From Kineococcus rhizosphaerae (lineage in GTDB: Bacteria > Actinomycetota > Actinomycetes > Actinomycetales > Kineococcaceae), in contig NZ_PVZF01000006.1 in assembly GCF_003002055.1 (NCBI RefSeq), positions 62,001-126,000 of the forward strand: a stretch of DNA of 64,000 nucleotides. Reading direction: 5' to 3'. The notes below the pieces were generated by a model. The model saw only the letters and a list, made by a program, of their open reading frames with translations. It did not search any database and was not told the origin of the DNA. Positions within the stretch are counted from its first letter, which is position 1. Each line of letters opens with the position of its first letter. Shown here piece by piece: positions 17,550 to 25,929 of this stretch. A program made the position numbers and the translations under genes.

Positions 17550-18439
17550 GGCGTGGGCATGCCGCCGTTGACGTTGAGGACCTCACCCACGACGTAGCTC
17601 GACTCGGGCGAGGCCAGGAACACGTACGCAGGAGCGAGTTCGGCGGGCTGGCCCGCGCGACCCAGCGGCGTCGAGGTGCCGAACTCCGGCATGGCGTCGT
17701 CGGGCTGACCGCCCGCGACCTGCAGCGGCGTCCACACCGGCCCGGGGGCCACGACGTTGACGCGGATCCCCTTCGGCGCGAGCTGCTGCGCCAGCGCCTG
17801 CGAGATCGTGATGATGGCCGCCTTCGTCGTGGCGTAGTCCACGAGGTTCGGTGACGGCTGGTAGCCCTGGATGGAGGCCGTGTTCACGATCGTCGAGCCC
17901 GGCGGCAGGTGCGGGACGGCCTCCTGCACGATCCAGAACAGCGAGTGGACGTTGGTGCGCATGGTCTCGTCGAACTGGGCCGAGGTGAGGTCGGCGATGT
18001 CCTCGACGTGCTGCTGCTTGCCGGCGACGTTGGCGACGAGGTCGATCCCGCCGAGCTCGCGCACCGTGGTCGCGACCAGGCTGCGGGCGAACTGCTCGTC
18101 CGTGAGGTCGCCGGGGGCGAGCACGGCCTTGCGGCCGGCCTCCTCGACCAGGGCGGCGACCTCGCGGGCGTCGCTCTCCTCGGCGGGCAGGTAGGTGAGG
18201 ACGACGTCGGCGCCCTCGCGGGCGAAGGCGATCGCGGCGGCCCGGCCGATACCGGAATCGGCGCCGGTCACCAGGGCCTTGCGCCCGGTGAGGCGGCCGG
18301 TCCCGCGGTAGGTGCTCTCGCCGTGGTCCGGCTTCGGCGACTGCTGCGAGGCCAGGCCGGGGCCGTCCTGCGGTTGGGGTTCGAAACCACCCTGGTGGTA
18401 GAGGGTCACGGGGTTGCTGAAGGTGAACTGGTCGGTCAC
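17546..18439 (-). CDS. SDR-family oxidoreductase of the general-stress type
   Basis: 297 residues: a 45-residue N-terminal extension ([40 protein letters not shown]) before the Rossmann motif [15 protein letters not shown], then [29 protein letters not shown] (Ser and YxxxK) and [14 protein letters not shown]. This arrangement matches the YdaD/YhxC/GSP39-like general-stress dehydrogenases. GTG start at 18439. Its stop overlaps the recQ start. A close relative lies at 21868-22719. Substrate unknown. Confidence 0.88.
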   Translation of the reverse strand: MTDQFTFSNPVTLYHQGGFEPQPQDGPGLASQQSPKPDHGESTYRGTGRLTGRKALVTGADSGIGRAAAIAFAREGADVVLTYLPAEESDAREVAALVEEAGRKAVLAPGDLTDEQFARSLVATTVRELGGIDLVANVAGKQQHVEDIADLTSAQFDETMRTNVHSLFWIVQEAVPHLPPGSTIVNTASIQGYQPSPNLVDYATTKAAIITISQALAQQLAPKGIRVNVVAPGPVWTPLQVAGGQPDDAMPEFGTSTPLGRAGQPAELAPAYVFLASPESSYVVGEVLNVNGGMPTP

Positions 18440-18551
18440 CGTTTCACCGTAGGCAGACCCTGGGGGATCTGCGCGTTCACCCGTTCAGGTGGCGGACGGG
18501 CCCGCTGTCGGGTCTGCTGGGACTCCCGACACGACTCCGAGGGAGAGCACC

Positions 18552-18764
18552 ATGATCAAGGCACTGCACGAAGCCGGCGTGAAGTCCGAGTGGGCCTACA
18601 CGGCGGGTTTCGCCAGCATCGGGCTGTCGTTCCTGGCCTGGGCCATCTCCCGGCAGGCCGAGGACGCCGGGGTGGACCGCGCCGACCGCTGGGGCATCTT
18701 CGTGGGCCACTGGGCGCCCACGTTCTTCGGCGTCGGCCTGGCGCTCAACACCTACGAGAAGTGA
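18552..18764 (+). CDS. Small two-helix membrane protein of unknown function
   Basis: 70 residues from the ATG at 18552, with GAGGGAGAG upstream. It has two hydrophobic stretches, AGFASIGLSFLAWAI and WGIFVGHWAPTFFGVGLAL, separated by a charged loop (SRQAEDAGVDRADR), so it is probably a small membrane hairpin protein. The stop is followed 7 nt later by the GTG of the DUF3072 gene, so the two are co-transcribed. I do not recognise a named family. The Trp, Gly and helix layout looks conserved rather than random. Confidence 0.75.
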   Translation: MIKALHEAGVKSEWAYTAGFASIGLSFLAWAISRQAEDAGVDRADRWGIFVGHWAPTFFGVGLALNTYEK

Positions 18765-18771
18765 GGACCGC

Positions 18772-18969
18772 GTGAGCGAGACCACCTCCAGCGCCGAGAA
18801 GGACCCCGAGGACTGGACGACCGGCGACGAACCGGTGACCGGCCCTCAGCAGAGCTACCTGGAGACCCTGGCCCGCGAGGCCGGGCGCGAGGTCCCGGAG
18901 GGACTGACCAAGGCGAAGGCGTCGGAGCTGATCGACGAGCTGCAGCAGCAGACGGGTCGCGGGGCCTGA
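18772..18969 (+). CDS. DUF3072-family small protein
   Basis: 65 residues, GTG start with GAGGACC upstream. It carries the hallmark DPEDWTTGDEPVTGPQQSYLETLAREAGREVPEGLTKAKASELIDELQQQTGRG of DUF3072. The second half resembles the small helical motif that recognises a basic or acidic partner in SAP-like proteins; its function is unknown. It lies 7 nt after the small membrane-protein gene. Its TGA stop overlaps a CTG that is in frame with the downstream radical-SAM gene. Confidence 0.88.
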   Translation: MSETTSSAEKDPEDWTTGDEPVTGPQQSYLETLAREAGREVPEGLTKAKASELIDELQQQTGRGA

Positions 18970-20036
18970 ACCACCGCGCGGACCAGCTCGTCGAGGTCAC
19001 CCGCATCTACTGCGAACCGGCGGCCGCGGACCTCCCCCGCGGCCGCCAGGTCCTGGACCGCTGGCCGCAGGCCACCGTGGTGCCCGTGGAGAGCCACTGG
19101 CGCATCCCCGAGGTGCACGGCGACGAGACGAACGTGGACCGCTGGGTCCGCATCAAGCGCGAGGCGCTCGTCCTGGGCGTCAAGAAGTCCCTCACGACCC
19201 GCCCCAACGGCCGCTCGGCCGACTTCATCGCCCCCTCGACGGCGAACGGGTGCGCCATGGCGTGCGCCTACTGCTACGTGCCGCGCCGCAAGGGCTACAG
19301 CAATCCCATCACGGTCTTCGCCAACATCGAGCAGATCACCGCCCACGTCCGCCGGCACGTCGCCCGGCAGGGTGTGAAGACCGAACCCAACCAGTGCGAC
19401 CCGGACAGCTGGGTCTACGACGTCGGGGAGAACAGCGACTGCTCGGTGGACGCGCAGATCTCCGACAACGTCGACGACCTGATCACCCTGTTCCGGGACC
19501 TGCCGACGGCGAAGGCGTCGTTCGCGACCAAGCACGTCAACCGACGGCTGCTGACGCTGGACCCGCAGGGACGCACCCGCGTCCGGTTCTCCCTGATGCC
19601 CGCCCGGGTCGCGAAGCTGCTGGACATCCGCACCTCCCCGGTCCCCGAACGGCTCGCCGCGATCGACGACTTCGTCGCGGCCGGGTACGAGGTGCACGTC
19701 AACCTCTCCCCCGTCGTCGTGCACGAGGACTGGCTGCCCCGGTGGGCCGAACTCCTCGACCAGCTCGGGGACGCCACGAACGCGACGACCAAGGCGCAGC
19801 TGCAGGCCGAGGTGATCTTCCTGACCCACGAGGAGAACCTGCACCGCGTCAACCTCGGCTGGCACCCCAGGGCCGAGGACCTGCTGTGGCGCCCGGCCAT
19901 GCAGGAGACGAAGCGCTCGCAGTCCGGCGGCCTCAACGTCCGGTACCGCTCCGGGGACAAGGGCCGCTACGTGCAGCAGCTGCTGGACCTCATCGCCGAA
20001 CGGGCCCCCTACCTGCGGGTGCGCTACGCGTTCTGA
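18966..20036 (+). CDS. Spore photoproduct lyase-like radical SAM protein
   Basis: The core carries the SPL family signature NGRSADFIAPSTANGCAMACAYCYVPRRKGYSNPIT with the C-x3-C-x2-C cluster motif, followed by DPDSWVYDVGENSDCS, TKHVNRRLL and a terminal LRVRYAF. Spore photoproduct lyases repair thymine dimers by radical chemistry. In non-sporulating actinobacteria the role is unproven, though DNA repair is likely. The first canonical starts are GTG 19077/19080. However, 37 in-frame codons upstream encode a segment (RIYCEP, LPRGRQVLDRWPQA) that I recognise as conserved in relatives. The only possible start there is CTG 18966, overlapping the DUF3072 stop as CTGA. I therefore extend the gene to 18966. 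The last 13 nt overlap the convergent GH15 gene. Confidence 0.8.
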   Translation: MNHRADQLVEVTRIYCEPAAADLPRGRQVLDRWPQATVVPVESHWRIPEVHGDETNVDRWVRIKREALVLGVKKSLTTRPNGRSADFIAPSTANGCAMACAYCYVPRRKGYSNPITVFANIEQITAHVRRHVARQGVKTEPNQCDPDSWVYDVGENSDCSVDAQISDNVDDLITLFRDLPTAKASFATKHVNRRLLTLDPQGRTRVRFSLMPARVAKLLDIRTSPVPERLAAIDDFVAAGYEVHVNLSPVVVHEDWLPRWAELLDQLGDATNATTKAQLQAEVIFLTHEENLHRVNLGWHPRAEDLLWRPAMQETKRSQSGGLNVRYRSGDKGRYVQQLLDLIAERAPYLRVRYAF

Positions 20037-21808
20037 AGGGTCAGAGCGGCGGTCATGAACGCCAGGTGGCTCAGGGCCTGGGGCAGGTTCCCCCAGAACG
20101 AACCGTCGGCCGGGTCCACCATCTCCGTCCACACCCCGACGTCGTTGCCCAGAGCCAGGGTGCGTTCGAGCAGGTCGACGCCCTCCTTCCCCCGACCCAC
20201 GGACCCCAGGGCGTTCGCCGCCCAGAACGAGCACGCGAGGAACGCCTTCTCCTCCTCGGCCGCCCCGGAGTACCGGTACAGCAGCGGACCGTCGGACAGC
20301 TCGGCCAGGACCGCGTCGATCGTCGAGGACATCCGCTCCCCGGAGTCGAACCCCGAGGCGGCGTGCAGCAGCACCGACGCGTCGAGCTGGTCGGTGCCGG
20401 GGTACCAGACGTAGGCCTGCCGCTGCGGCGACCAGCAGTGCTCGTCGATCCAGGTCCGGATCCGGTCCGCCTCGCGGCGCCAGCGGTCGAGCTGGCCGGG
20501 GATGTGACCGCCCTCGGCGAGCTGCACCGCGCACTCCAGCGCCTGCCAGCACGCCATCTTCGAACTCGTGTAGTGCCGGCGCTCCTCCAGCTCCCACATC
20601 CCCGCGTCGCGCCGGCGCCACAGGTCGCACGTGTGGTCGGCGACCCCGGCCAGGAACCGGGCCGTCTCGATGTCCAGGACGTTGCCGTCGAGGACGTACT
20701 GGTGGACGAGGTCGAAGATGTCGCCGTACACGCCGAGCTGCAACTGACCGGCGGCCCCGTTCCCGGAGACCACCGGCCCGATCCCCCGCCACCCCGGGAC
20801 GTCGTGGCGCACGAGGCCGTCCGGCTGGTGACCGTTGAGCCGCGACAGCACCGGCAGGTCGGGCTGCTGGCGGCGCGCGACGCGCAGCAGCCACGAGACG
20901 TGGGCGTGGACGTCCTCGAACTCCCCCAGCGCGATGAGGCAGTGCAGGCTGTAGGTGGCGTCGCGCAGCCACGCCATCCGGTAGTCCCAGTTCTTGCCCC
21001 CGGCCGCGCTCTCCGGCAGGGACATCGTCGCGGCGGCCGCCACCGCCCCGGACGGTTCGTGGGCCAGCAGCTTGAGGATCAGGGCGCTGCGCAGCGTCTG
21101 CTCGCGCCAGGGCCCGTCGTAGGTGAACTGCTCGCTCCAGTTCCGCCAGTGCTGCACCGTGTGGTCCAGGTTGCGCCGGATCCAGGCCGTGCTGGGCATC
21201 CGCAGCGGTTCGCCCTGGCTGGACAGCAGGGCCAGCAGGTGCTCGGAACCGGGTGAGGTGCGGAATCGCCCCGAGACCTCCCGGTCCTCGAACGTGGTGT
21301 TGCCCACGTCCACGGCCCGCACGGCCATCGTGACCGCGTCGACGCGCAGCACGGCCCCGTTGCCGGTGTCCTCGGCCCAGGAGGAGTAGGCGTTCAGCCC
21401 CGACCCCGGGGAAACGCACCAGGCCATCTCGACCTCGCCGTCCAGCCCCTCGACGAACCGGCACAGCTCCCCCCAGGGCAGCCGGCCCGTCGCACCCAGG
21501 TTCATGGAGTCGGTGACCCGCACCCGCCCGGTGGGGGTCGTGTAGAGGCTCTGCAGCACGTTGGTGCCCGCGACGTAGGCCCGGGCCACCGTCCACTCAC
21601 CGACCGGTGCGAGCGAGAGGTGGCCGCCGTCCTCGCCGTCGAGCAGCCGGGCGAACACGGGCAGGGAGTCCAGGTCGGGCAGCGGCAGCCAGTCGATGCC
21701 GCCGTCCTCGGCGACCAGGGCGACGGTGCGCCCGTCGCCGATCGCGGCGTAGGAGCGCAGGTCGACGTACCCGTCGCCATCGCGGACGCAGTGGTTGAAC
21801 GTGGGCAC
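20024..21808 (-). CDS. Glycoside hydrolase family 15 protein (glucoamylase/trehalase type)
   Basis: 594 residues. N-terminal trehalase-like domain (YAAIGDGRTVALVAEDGGIDWLPLPDLDSLPVFARLLD), then the (alpha/alpha)6 catalytic barrel: GGKNWDYRMAWLRDATYSLHCLIALGE, QLQLGVYGDIFDLVHQYV, HYTSSKMACWQALECA and EEEKAFLACSFW. There is no signal peptide, so it acts in the cytosol, probably on trehalose, glucans or similar storage or stress sugars. It overlaps the SPL-like gene tail to tail by 13 nt and diverges from the SDR gene at 21868 with 59 bp between. Confidence 0.9.
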   Translation of the reverse strand: MPTFNHCVRDGDGYVDLRSYAAIGDGRTVALVAEDGGIDWLPLPDLDSLPVFARLLDGEDGGHLSLAPVGEWTVARAYVAGTNVLQSLYTTPTGRVRVTDSMNLGATGRLPWGELCRFVEGLDGEVEMAWCVSPGSGLNAYSSWAEDTGNGAVLRVDAVTMAVRAVDVGNTTFEDREVSGRFRTSPGSEHLLALLSSQGEPLRMPSTAWIRRNLDHTVQHWRNWSEQFTYDGPWREQTLRSALILKLLAHEPSGAVAAAATMSLPESAAGGKNWDYRMAWLRDATYSLHCLIALGEFEDVHAHVSWLLRVARRQQPDLPVLSRLNGHQPDGLVRHDVPGWRGIGPVVSGNGAAGQLQLGVYGDIFDLVHQYVLDGNVLDIETARFLAGVADHTCDLWRRRDAGMWELEERRHYTSSKMACWQALECAVQLAEGGHIPGQLDRWRREADRIRTWIDEHCWSPQRQAYVWYPGTDQLDASVLLHAASGFDSGERMSSTIDAVLAELSDGPLLYRYSGAAEEEKAFLACSFWAANALGSVGRGKEGVDLLERTLALGNDVGVWTEMVDPADGSFWGNLPQALSHLAFMTAALTLQNA

Positions 21809-21833
21809 ACCCCACCTGACCAGCCGTGCCGAC

Positions 21834-21858
21834 GGTTCGCACGCCGAAGAGCGGGTAG
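21834..21858 (+). promoter_or_regulatory. SigB/SigF-type promoter, probably leaderless
   Basis: GGTT (21834-21837), 15-bp spacer, GGGTAG (21853-21858). The SDR ATG follows after exactly 9 nt, so transcription would start 2-3 nt before the ATG. Matches the known actinobacterial SigB/SigF consensus GNTT-N14-16-GGGTA. Confidence 0.65.
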
Positions 21859-21867
21859 GACCCGACC

Positions 21868-22719
21868 ATGACGAGCGAACGCCCCGAGTCCACGCCCGCG
21901 CAGTCCCTCGAGCACCCCGGCTCCTTCGCCGACATGACCCCCGTGCCCGACCACGGCGAGGACAGCTACCGCGGCAGCGGCCGGCTGGCCGGACGCCGCG
22001 CGGTGATCACCGGCGGGGACTCCGGGATCGGCCGCGCGGTCGCCGTCGCGTTCGCCCGGGAGGGTGCCGACGTCCTGATCGTCCACCTGCCCGAGGAGCA
22101 GGCCGACGCCGACTCGACGGTGCAGCTCGTCGAGGCCGCGGGCCGCAAGGGCCTGAGCCGGGCCGGGGACGTCCGCGACGAGGCGTTCTGCCGCAGCGTG
22201 GTCGACGACGCCGTGCGGGAGTTCGGCGGCCTGGACGTCCTCGTCAACAACGCCGCCTACCAGATGTCGGTGGACAGCCTCACCGACCTGTCCAGCGAGC
22301 AGCTCCTGCGCACCTTCACGACCAACGTGTTCGCGACGGTGTGGCTGATCCAGGCCGCCGTCCCGCACCTGCAGCCCGGTTCGTCGATCGTCAACACCGT
22401 CTCGGTGCAGGCCGACACCCCCTCGCCCGCGCTGCTGGACTACGCCATGACGAAGGCCGCGCTGGTGAACCTCACCACCAACCTCGCCCAGGAGCTCGGG
22501 GAGAAGGGCATCCGCGTCAACGCCGTCGCCCCCGGCCCCGTCTGGACGCCCCTGATCCCCGCGACCATGCCGCCGGACCAGGTCGAGGACTTCGGCACGC
22601 AGACCCCCCTCGGTCGTGCGGGTCAGCCCGCCGAGCTCGCGCCCGCCTACGTCCACCTCGCCTCGGTCGAGTCCAGCTACACCAGCGGCGCGGTCGTGCG
22701 CGTCGCGGGAGGGAACTGA
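21868..22719 (+). CDS. SDR-family oxidoreductase of the general-stress type
   Basis: 283 residues: extension with HPGSFADMTPVPDHGEDSYRGSGRLAGR, Rossmann motif [53 protein letters not shown] (Ser and YxxxK) and [19 protein letters not shown]. Close in build to the SDR at 17546-18439 and likely a paralogue. ATG start at 21868 directly after a SigB-like -10 element, with no Shine-Dalgarno, consistent with a leaderless mRNA. A DUF3140 gene follows by 1 nt. Confidence 0.88.
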   Translation: MTSERPESTPAQSLEHPGSFADMTPVPDHGEDSYRGSGRLAGRRAVITGGDSGIGRAVAVAFAREGADVLIVHLPEEQADADSTVQLVEAAGRKGLSRAGDVRDEAFCRSVVDDAVREFGGLDVLVNNAAYQMSVDSLTDLSSEQLLRTFTTNVFATVWLIQAAVPHLQPGSSIVNTVSVQADTPSPALLDYAMTKAALVNLTTNLAQELGEKGIRVNAVAPGPVWTPLIPATMPPDQVEDFGTQTPLGRAGQPAELAPAYVHLASVESSYTSGAVVRVAGGN

Positions 22720-22720
22720 C

Positions 22721-23017
22721 GTGGAGTTCTCCGACGCGGTGAACATGACGCCGAAGGAGCTCGAGGACTGGCTGGAGACCGACGAGTCGAAGTCCGTGGG
22801 GGTCGGCGAGGGCGAGTCGGTCGGGCACCGCTCGGGCCGGCGGATCGTGGAGATCCTGCGCACGAAGAAGGGCGATCTCACCGACGCCGACCACGACCAC
22901 ATGACGAAGGTCGCCGGGTACGTGGCCCGGCACAGCGCCCAGCGGCCGGACGGCGACGTCACGGAGACGAAGTGGCGCTACTCGCTCATGAACTGGGGGC
23001 ACGACCCGCTGAAGTGA
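22721..23017 (+). CDS. DUF3140-family small protein
   Basis: 98 residues from GTG 22721, one base after the SDR stop and so in the same operon. The features of the family are visible: MTPKELEDWLETDESKSVG, GHRSGRRIVEIL, DHDHMTKVAGYVARHSAQRP and WRYSLMNWGHDP. Probably a soluble helical protein that may bind DNA or a protein partner; no function is established. Its presence in a stress operon is the main clue. Confidence 0.85.
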   Translation: MEFSDAVNMTPKELEDWLETDESKSVGVGEGESVGHRSGRRIVEILRTKKGDLTDADHDHMTKVAGYVARHSAQRPDGDVTETKWRYSLMNWGHDPLK

Positions 23018-23058
23018 ACGTGCTGAGGTGAACATCCGGTGCCGGTCGCGTTCCAAGT

Positions 23059-23083
23059 GGTCGCGACCGGCGCGAACCGGTAC
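23059..23083 (+). promoter_or_regulatory. Weak SigB-like promoter
   Basis: GGTC (23059-23062), 15-bp spacer, CGGTAC (23078-23083), then 9 nt to the ATG at 23093. Same geometry as the stronger sites at 21834 and 41824 but with mismatches in both elements. Confidence 0.4.
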
Positions 23084-23092
23084 CACTGGACC

Positions 23093-23551
23093 ATGAGCAA
23101 CGTGACCGAGAGCATCGACGTCAGCGTCCCCGTCCGCACGGCCTACGACCAGTGGACCCAGTTCGAGTCGTTCCCCCACTTCATGAACGGGGTCGAGTCG
23201 ATCACGCAGACCGATAAGACCCACACGCACTGGAAGACGAAGATCGCCGGGGTCGAGCGCGAGTTCGACGCCGAGATCACCGAGCAGCACCCCGACGAGC
23301 GCGTCGCGTGGAAGAGCGTCGACGGCAAGCAGCACGCCGGGGTCGTCACCTTCCACCGCCTCTCCGACGACGAGACCCGGGTGACCGTCCAGCTCGACTG
23401 GGACACCGAGGGCATCGTGGAGAAGATCGGCGCCGCGGTCGGCGCGGACGACCGTCAGATCAAGAAGGACCTGGAGCGCTTCAAGGACTTCATCGAGTCC
23501 CGCGGCGGCGAGACCGGCGCCTGGCGCGGGGACGTCACTCCGCCGAAGTGA
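23093..23551 (+). CDS. SRPBCC-fold (polyketide cyclase/START-like) protein
   Basis: 152 residues from ATG 23093 (MSNVTESIDVSVPVRTAYDQWTQFESFPHFMNGVESI). The layout is that of the helix-grip fold: N-terminal strand and helix pair, ITEQHPDERVAWKSVDGKQHAGVVTFHRL strands, DETRVTVQLDW, and a long C-terminal helix (DLERFKDFIESRGGE). Such proteins bind lipids or hydrophobic ligands. It stands alone, 75 bp after the DUF3140 stop, and is followed by a clear terminator. Confidence 0.85.
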   Translation: MSNVTESIDVSVPVRTAYDQWTQFESFPHFMNGVESITQTDKTHTHWKTKIAGVEREFDAEITEQHPDERVAWKSVDGKQHAGVVTFHRLSDDETRVTVQLDWDTEGIVEKIGAAVGADDRQIKKDLERFKDFIESRGGETGAWRGDVTPPK

Positions 23552-23590
23552 TCCGCCCGGCCCGCCCGTTCGACACCGGGGGCCTTCACG

Positions 23591-23624
23591 CGGGGGTCGT
23601 GCCGCTCGTGCGGCACGACCCCCG
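23591..23624 (+). terminator. Strong hairpin terminator
   Basis: Perfect 14-bp stem CGGGGGTCGTGCCG / CGGCACGACCCCCG with a 6-nt loop, 40 nt after the SRPBCC stop. No U tract, as is common in very GC-rich genomes. Confidence 0.7.
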
Positions 23625-23677
23625 TGTGAGGTGGTGAGGGTCCGGCACGGGGCGCGAACTCCTGGCACGATGAAGGA

Positions 23678-24874
23678 GTGCAGCAGGACGAAGCTGGTCC
23701 GTTCCCCGTTCCGCTGGAGGATATCGAGGCGGCTCCGCCGACCGACGCCGTGAAGGTCTTCGCCCACCGGCTGACCGAGGAGTTCGGGGCCGGACGGGTC
23801 AGCTTCCTCATCACCGACTTCGCCGGCCGGTCCCTGATCCGGCTGGGCGAGGGCACGAAGCACGAGCAGGTCCCGCTGGACGACGAGGACCTGCCGTACG
23901 GGCTGGTCGTCGTCGAGCAGCAGGTGCAGGTCGTCCCCGACGGAGCGGGCGCGCGGGTCCTGGCCCCCGTCACCGCCCGCGGGGACGCCATGGGTGCGCT
24001 GGACCTCGTGCTCCCTTCCACGCCGGACGAGGGGACTCTGGACCGCGTCGCTGCGGCCGCGCACGCGCTGGCCTACGTCGTCACCACCGAACGCCGGCAC
24101 ACCGACCTGTACTAGTGGGGCCAGCGGACCCGGCCGGTGTCGCTGGCCGCCGAGATCCAGCGCCAACGGCTGCCGGACGCCTTCACCTGCGAGGCGGGCC
24201 AGTTCACGCTCGCGGCCTGGCTGGAACCGGCCAGCACGGTCGGCGGTGACGCCTTCGACTACGTCCTCGACGGCGACCGGTTGTTCCTGTCGATGACCGA
24301 CGCCATGGGCCACGACGTCGACGCCGCGATGCCCGCCACCTTGACGGTCGGCAGCCTGCGCAACAGCCGGCGGGCGGACCAGGACCTGGCGGAGATGGCC
24401 GCGACCGCCGGGCGGGCCATCGCCGAGCACCGGTCGGGGCTCGGGTTCGTCACCGGGCTGCTGCTGGACGTGCGGCTGGACGAGGGCACGGTCAGGGTGG
24501 TCAACGCCGGCCACCCGTTGCCGCTGCTGCTGCGCGGCGGGCGGGTGCAGCCCGTCGAGCTCCAGCCGAACCTGCCGCTGGGAGTGCTGCCCGAGACGGA
24601 GTACGCCGTGCAGGAGTTCGCCCTCGAACCCGGGGACCGCCGGATGCAGGAACGGAACGCCCACGACGTGGACCTCGAGGGGTTGCTCGTGCGGAACGCC
24701 GACGTCCACCCCCGCCAGCTCATGCAGATCCTCACCAGCGCCGTGCAGGAGGCCGTCGAGCACGGCCCGCGGTCCACGTCCCTGGCCGACGACGCGACGG
24801 CGTTGTGCCTGCAGTGGCACGGGTCGGGCGGGACGCGCCGGTCCGCGGCGGGCGCGAGTTCCACGCCCCGGTGA
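23678..24874 (+). pseudogene. Broken RsbU/SpoIIE-type serine phosphatase with GAF domain
   Basis: One continuous frame encodes a GAF-like domain (AVKVFAHRLTEEFGAGRVSFLITDFAGRSLIRLG), a TAG stop at 24113-24115, then WGQRTRPVSLAAEIQRQRLPDAFTCEAGQF and a PP2C-type domain (STVGGDAFDYVLDGDRLFLSMTDAMGHDVDAAMPATLTVG, VVNAGHPLPLLLRGG, LADDATALCL). The two parts are normally one protein. A second lesion is at about 24640: LEPGDR runs straight into MQERNAHDV, so roughly seven residues that normally hold the metal-binding Asp of the TDG motif are missing. A GTG at 24137 could start a separate phosphatase fragment, but it lacks that Asp. In intact form it would dephosphorylate STAS proteins; two STAS genes follow. 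Confidence 0.78.
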
Positions 24875-24976
24875 TCTGTTGTGCCCGCACACGGACGGAG
24901 GTGCGGTGCGGCGAGGTTGAGGAGCCAGCCTCGGTGACGGGGCCGATTCCCGTCGTCCCCAGCGCTGGAGCGACTC

Positions 24977-25366
24977 GTGCGACGACCCGTCCTCGACACC
25001 ACCGGCCCGCGCGCCCTGTCCCCGACCTGGCCCACCCTCCAGGAACCGCCGCTGCGCCTGCGCGAGGCCCCCGAGACCGACGACGACGGGCGAAGGCACC
25101 TGGAGCTGACCGGTGAGTTCGACGCCGCGTCCGTGGAACTGGTCTGCGCGGCCGTCGAGCACCTGCTGCGCCCCGGGCAGGACGTCGTGGTGGACGTCGG
25201 TGCCGTCACCTACTGCGACACCGCCGCGGCCCGCGCCCTGCTGGCCTGCGCGCACCAGGCCACCGCGGCCCGCCGACGAGTGTTCGTCGTCAACGCCCGC
25301 CCGTTCCTGCGACGTCTGCTGGCCTCGGTCGGGGCGGAGGATCTCCTGGGCCTCGACGCCCCCTGA
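24977..25366 (+). CDS. STAS-domain anti-sigma-factor antagonist
   Basis: 129 residues. The STAS core is LELTGEFDAASVELVCAAVEHLLRPGQDVVVDVGAVTYCDTAAARALLACAHQA. The residue after the conserved Asp, where SpoIIAA/RsbV has its phosphorylated Ser, is Thr (CDTAA), so phosphorylation control is possible. GTG start at 24977; a 40-residue N-terminal extension precedes the domain. Lies 102 bp downstream of the broken RsbU-like phosphatase, its expected partner, and converges on another STAS gene. Confidence 0.87.
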   Translation: MRRPVLDTTGPRALSPTWPTLQEPPLRLREAPETDDDGRRHLELTGEFDAASVELVCAAVEHLLRPGQDVVVDVGAVTYCDTAAARALLACAHQATAARRRVFVVNARPFLRRLLASVGAEDLLGLDAP

Positions 25367-25424
25367 CCCGCGCTCGCGGCGAGGTCGAGGGTTCACCGCC
25401 GGGGTGGGCGACGTGGAGTTCCCC

Positions 25425-25796
25425 TCACGCGCACGGGCGCGTGACACCCACGACCGCGTCGAGTCCCACGAGGCGGAACACGCGGCGCTGGAACGCGCGG
25501 ACGTTCACCAGCCGCAGGGTCGTCCCCGCGGCGCGCGCGTCACGCGCGCACACGAACAGCGCGTTGCAGGCGCGCACGTCGCAGAAGGTGACATCGGCGA
25601 GGTCGAGCACGACGTCCTGCCCCGAGCGCAGGACGTGGCCGACGACGACGGCCACGAGGTCGGCCGTCTCGACGCCGAACTCACCCCCGAGCAGGACCGT
25701 ACGGCCCATGGGGTGCGAGGTGACTCTCAGCCGGAGTCCTGGCGTCTCGGCGATCAGAGCGGTGGCGGGTGCGAGCGTGGTCGCGGTGGTGGTCAT
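25425..25796 (-). CDS. STAS-domain protein without the phosphorylatable serine
   Basis: 123 residues from the ATG at 25796 (GAAGGG 7 nt upstream). An upstream in-frame start at 25910 would add 38 residues of non-conserved sequence. STAS core: VLLGGEFGVETADLVAVVVGHVLRSGQDVVLDLADVTFCDVRACNALFVCARDARAAGTTLRL. The phospho-acceptor position is Val (CDVRA), so this antagonist should be permanently unphosphorylated, which in the classical scheme is the active, anti-sigma-binding form; inference. Confidence 0.87.
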   Translation of the reverse strand: MTTTATTLAPATALIAETPGLRLRVTSHPMGRTVLLGGEFGVETADLVAVVVGHVLRSGQDVVLDLADVTFCDVRACNALFVCARDARAAGTTLRLVNVRAFQRRVFRLVGLDAVVGVTRPCA

Positions 25797-25929
25797 GGCC
25801 GGGCCCTTCGTGAGCTCGACGCCCCAGGGCTCCCCGCTCCGCGGCATCGTCGCCGAGGCTGGGTGTGCAACCTTGGGGGAACCGTACGTCACGCAGCGGG
25901 CGACGTACACCCGCTCCGTGACGGTCGGC

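Noticed and set aside
24113-24115. TAG read through as a coded residue
   Set aside because: The neighbouring TDG deletion independently marks the gene as decayed, and no recoding signal such as a SECIS or PYLIS-like structure is visible.
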